A stretch of DNA of 7,986 bases from Clostridia bacterium (lineage in GTDB: Bacteria > Bacillota_A > Clostridia > Oscillospirales > Acutalibacteraceae), in contig JAFSAK010000078.1 of assembly GCA_017441045.1 (NCBI GenBank), positions 1-7,986 of the forward strand. Direction: 5' to 3'. The position numbers and the translations under genes are program-made. Below are positions 6,816 to 7,986 of this stretch, one piece after another (positions within the stretch are counted from its first letter, which is position 1; each line of letters starts with the position of its first letter). The notes beneath the pieces were generated by a model, which made no database searches, was not told the origin of the DNA, and saw nothing but the letters and a program-made list of their open reading frames with translations.

Positions 6816-7073
6816 ATGGATATAAGCAAAATTCAACTTCACAATATCGATCTTAAAGAGTTTCTTGATGCCATTGACCATTGCAAAGGCGATGTCTTCC
6901 TTGAAACCGAAGAGGGCGATTCCTTGAATCTTAAATCAAAGCTCTGCCAGATTATAGGACTTAGCAGCATTCTTTCAAATCCCGAGATTGGCGAAGCAAC
7001 CATCCGTTGCACCAATCCCGAGGATGAAACCATGCTTTTCAGATTCAATCTTTACGGAAAAATCGATGATTAG
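6816..7073 (+). CDS. Small protein with HPr-like sequence, no catalytic histidine
   Basis: I do not recognise a named function. The 85-aa acidic, soluble protein has no signal peptide or membrane segment. Its middle, GDVFLETEEGDSLNLKSKL (residues 25-43), closely follows the HPr stretch around the regulatory serine (D-V-x-L-E, then G, then NLKS), so Ser41 would correspond to HPr Ser46. The stretch EATIRCTNPEDE after it fits the HPr strand-turn-helix that follows. The loop where HPr carries His15 (GIHARPA) is here replaced by HNIDLKEFL, so phosphotransfer from Enzyme I is unlikely. It could be a regulatory or structural HPr-fold relative; homology is inferred from pattern only. The ATG at 6816 has GGAGG 9 nt upstream. 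It is the first gene of a two-gene unit with its own strong promoter. Confidence 0.85.
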   Translation: MDISKIQLHNIDLKEFLDAIDHCKGDVFLETEEGDSLNLKSKLCQIIGLSSILSNPEIGEATIRCTNPEDETMLFRFNLYGKIDD

Positions 7074-7084
7074 GAGATTTAAAA

Positions 7085-7363
7085 ATGTCTGATACAACTT
7101 TTTTAACCTATAAGGGCAAACCCCTTGTAAGAAAAGGTAACGAGATTTATTACGGCGATATGAGCGAAAAGCTTGTAGTAAGATTTGAGATTCTTTCATA
7201 TAGCAAAGAAGATAATCTTGAGCTTGCCGATAAGGTTACCGTTCAACTTTTGGATAGCAATACCGATGCTCCCATTAAGGATAGAATCAAGAAGGAAAGC
7301 ACCAAATCAACCTTCTTCGAAGCCCTTGATTTAGGTTTCACCTGGCTCGAAAGATCACTTTAA
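7085..7363 (+). CDS. Conserved small protein of unknown function (92 aa)
   Basis: The ATG at 7085 is preceded by AGGAG (7072-7076) overlapping the TAG stop of the previous gene, with an 11-bp gap, so the two genes are co-translated from one transcript. The protein is soluble and rich in charged residues and begins TFLTYKGKPLVRKGNEIYYGDM. This reads like a beta-rich N-terminus, and I recall similar starts in small hypothetical proteins of Clostridia. A mixed strand region (KLVVRFEILS, DKVTVQLLDS) is followed by an amphipathic C-terminus ending FFEALDLGFTWLERSL. There are no cysteines, no metal motifs and no nucleotide-binding motif. Coding is supported by the ribosome site, by codon use like that of its neighbours, and by the terminator 9 nt after the stop. 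No function can be assigned. Confidence 0.85.
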   Translation: MSDTTFLTYKGKPLVRKGNEIYYGDMSEKLVVRFEILSYSKEDNLELADKVTVQLLDSNTDAPIKDRIKKESTKSTFFEALDLGFTWLERSL

Positions 7364-7372
7364 TAAAAGCAT

Positions 7373-7403
7373 AACCGCCTTGCGAATCGCAAGGCGGTTT
7401 TTT
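7373..7403 (+). terminator. Intrinsic terminator of the two-gene unit
   Basis: AACCGCCTTGCGA (7373-7385) pairs perfectly with TCGCAAGGCGGTT (7387-7399). In RNA this would fold as an approximately 11-bp GC-rich stem with a short loop. It runs directly into six T residues (7398-7403). It begins 9 nt after the stop of the 92-aa gene. Confidence 0.95.
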
Positions 7404-7429
7404 GTATGTTATATATGCATATTGTGTAG

Positions 7430-7451
7430 GGGTCGATGCCCACATCGACCC
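7430..7451. repeat. Palindromic intergenic element with 9-bp perfect arms
   Basis: GGGTCGATG (7430-7438) and CATCGACCC (7443-7451) flank the loop CCCA. It is preceded by TGTAG and has no T-run after it, so it is not a terminator, and it lies after an efficient one. The GC-rich arms stand out in AT-rich surroundings. From memory, palindromes of this kind are dispersed between genes in some gut Clostridia, so it is probably a REP-like repeat. Copy number cannot be judged here. Confidence 0.65.
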
Positions 7452-7507
7452 GATATAAACTCTTTTAACAATCTTCACAACCCGAATTACTCTATGTTCA
7501 AGACAAA

Positions 7508-7543
7508 GAGTCATAAAGATTCTATTAAGAATCGTTATGACTC
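7508..7543. repeat. Long imperfect palindrome, 16-bp arms with one mismatch
   Basis: GAGTCATAAAGATTCT (7508-7523) and AGAATCGTTATGACTC (7528-7543) pair at 15 of 16 positions around the loop ATTA. No T-run follows on either strand. It differs in sequence from the palindrome at 7430-7451. It could be a second mobile-type palindromic repeat, or an operator or structure upstream of the membrane protein gene, whose predicted -35 begins 19 bp later. Confidence 0.7.
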
Positions 7544-7561
7544 ATGAATATTGCAGAAACA

Positions 7562-7590
7562 TTGCTATTTTGAATGATTTATGGTATAGT
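7562..7590 (+). promoter_or_regulatory. Likely extended -10 promoter for the membrane protein gene
   Basis: TATAGT (7585-7590, 5 of 6) carries an upstream TGG, fitting an extended -10 element. A weak -35, TTGCTA (7562-7567, 4 of 6), lies 17 nt upstream. Transcription would begin near 7597, leaving a leader of about 34 nt. The rest of 7404-7630 holds only the two palindromes and AT-rich sequence; I see no gene in it. Confidence 0.55.
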
Positions 7591-7630
7591 AAATTCAATA
7601 AACTCTAATTTGTAGAAAAGAAGAATTAAA

Positions 7631-7986
7631 ATGAAAATATTGATTTTTATATGGGCTATAACACTTTTGATGGATAATCTATTGCCATTGGTTCTTGCAC
7701 ATTTCTATCCGAATTATATTCATAAAGAAACGGCACTTTCTGTCCTTGGCTCACGTCAAAGTCCTGTGAAATGGATATACAATATCTGGTGCATAGTATC
7801 GGGCATTGTTTTCTGCATCGCTCCGTATGTATTGTATATGGAGCACAATGGTGGTTTAGCATTAGCAATATGGATTTTGCTTGCGATATACGGAATTGGT
7901 TGTGAAATCATATCGGGTGTATGTCCGCTTAATGAAAATAGGCAAGACGAAGATATTATAACAAAAATTCATGGCGGTTCTTCTGC
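7631..7986 (+). CDS. Putative membrane protein resembling DUF998, N-terminal 118 residues (3' end outside window)
   Basis: An open frame runs from the ATG at 7631 to the window edge without a stop. It begins MKILIFIWAITLLMDNLLPL. Hydrophobic segments lie at about residues 2-23, 49-69 and 76-96. Between the first two is HKETALSVLGSRQSPVKWIYN, which matches the pattern I associate with DUF998 membrane proteins (an LG-x-SPV element after the first helix). The stretch VCPLNENRQDEDIITKIHGG after the third helix is also consistent with that family. More helices should follow outside the window. The function is unknown. The ribosome site is weak (GAAG about 8 nt upstream). Codon choice (frequent TTG, GGT and ATA) looks different from the CTT- and GAA-rich neighbours and may hint at recent acquisition. 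The coding call is solid; the family call is tentative. Confidence 0.75.
   Translation, partial: MKILIFIWAITLLMDNLLPLVLAHFYPNYIHKETALSVLGSRQSPVKWIYNIWCIVSGIVFCIAPYVLYMEHNGGLALAIWILLAIYGIGCEIISGVCPLNENRQDEDIITKIHGGSS

Noticed and set aside
7413..7422. Palindrome ATATGCATAT after the terminator
   Set aside because: It is a short AT-rich palindrome in an AT-rich spacer, likely by chance.
7656..7868. 70-aa minus-strand open frame at the right end
   Set aside because: It is antisense to the membrane protein frame, which has a promoter, a start, hydrophobic helices and no stop.

Overview
The window looks like the chromosome of an anaerobic, gut-type Clostridia (Firmicutes), probably in or near the Oscillospirales. 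The evidence is moderate to low GC, strong AGGAGG-type ribosome binding sites, a single-chain alpha2-type glycyl-tRNA synthetase, a PduL-type phosphotransacylase, and two small proteins of a kind I associate with Clostridia. The lineage is an inference from gene content, not from a marker gene tree.

Positions 1 to 6622 hold a tight seven-gene run, all on the minus strand. In transcription order it is glyQS (glycyl-tRNA synthetase), a Na/Pi cotransporter with a C-terminal PhoU domain, pduL (phosphotransacylase, interrupted by an apparent 1-nt frameshift), hemW (radical SAM heme chaperone), a histidine-phosphatase-family enzyme, ung (uracil-DNA glycosylase) and folC (folylpolyglutamate synthase, cut by the window edge). 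Gaps between these genes run from a 14-bp overlap to 35 bp. A good sigma-A-type promoter lies just upstream of glyQS, so one housekeeping operon is likely. The genes do not form one pathway: they cover translation, phosphate import, acyl-phosphate metabolism, cofactor handling, DNA repair and folate retention.

Positions 6623 to 6815 are a divergent promoter region. On the plus strand, a near-consensus promoter (TTGACA, 17-bp spacer, TATACT) drives a two-gene unit that ends at a strong intrinsic terminator. The first gene encodes an 85-aa protein that resembles HPr around the regulatory serine but lacks the catalytic histidine. The second encodes a 92-aa protein of unknown function.

Positions 7404 to 7630 are intergenic and carry two separate palindromes plus a likely promoter. 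They are followed by the 5' part of a membrane protein gene resembling the DUF998 family, which runs off the right edge.

I see no phage, insertion sequence, CRISPR array, tRNA, rRNA or riboswitch, and no clear undescribed multi-gene system. The best leads are the pduL frameshift at an A5 run, the HPr-like protein without its histidine, and the palindromic repeats, one of which lies inside hemW.
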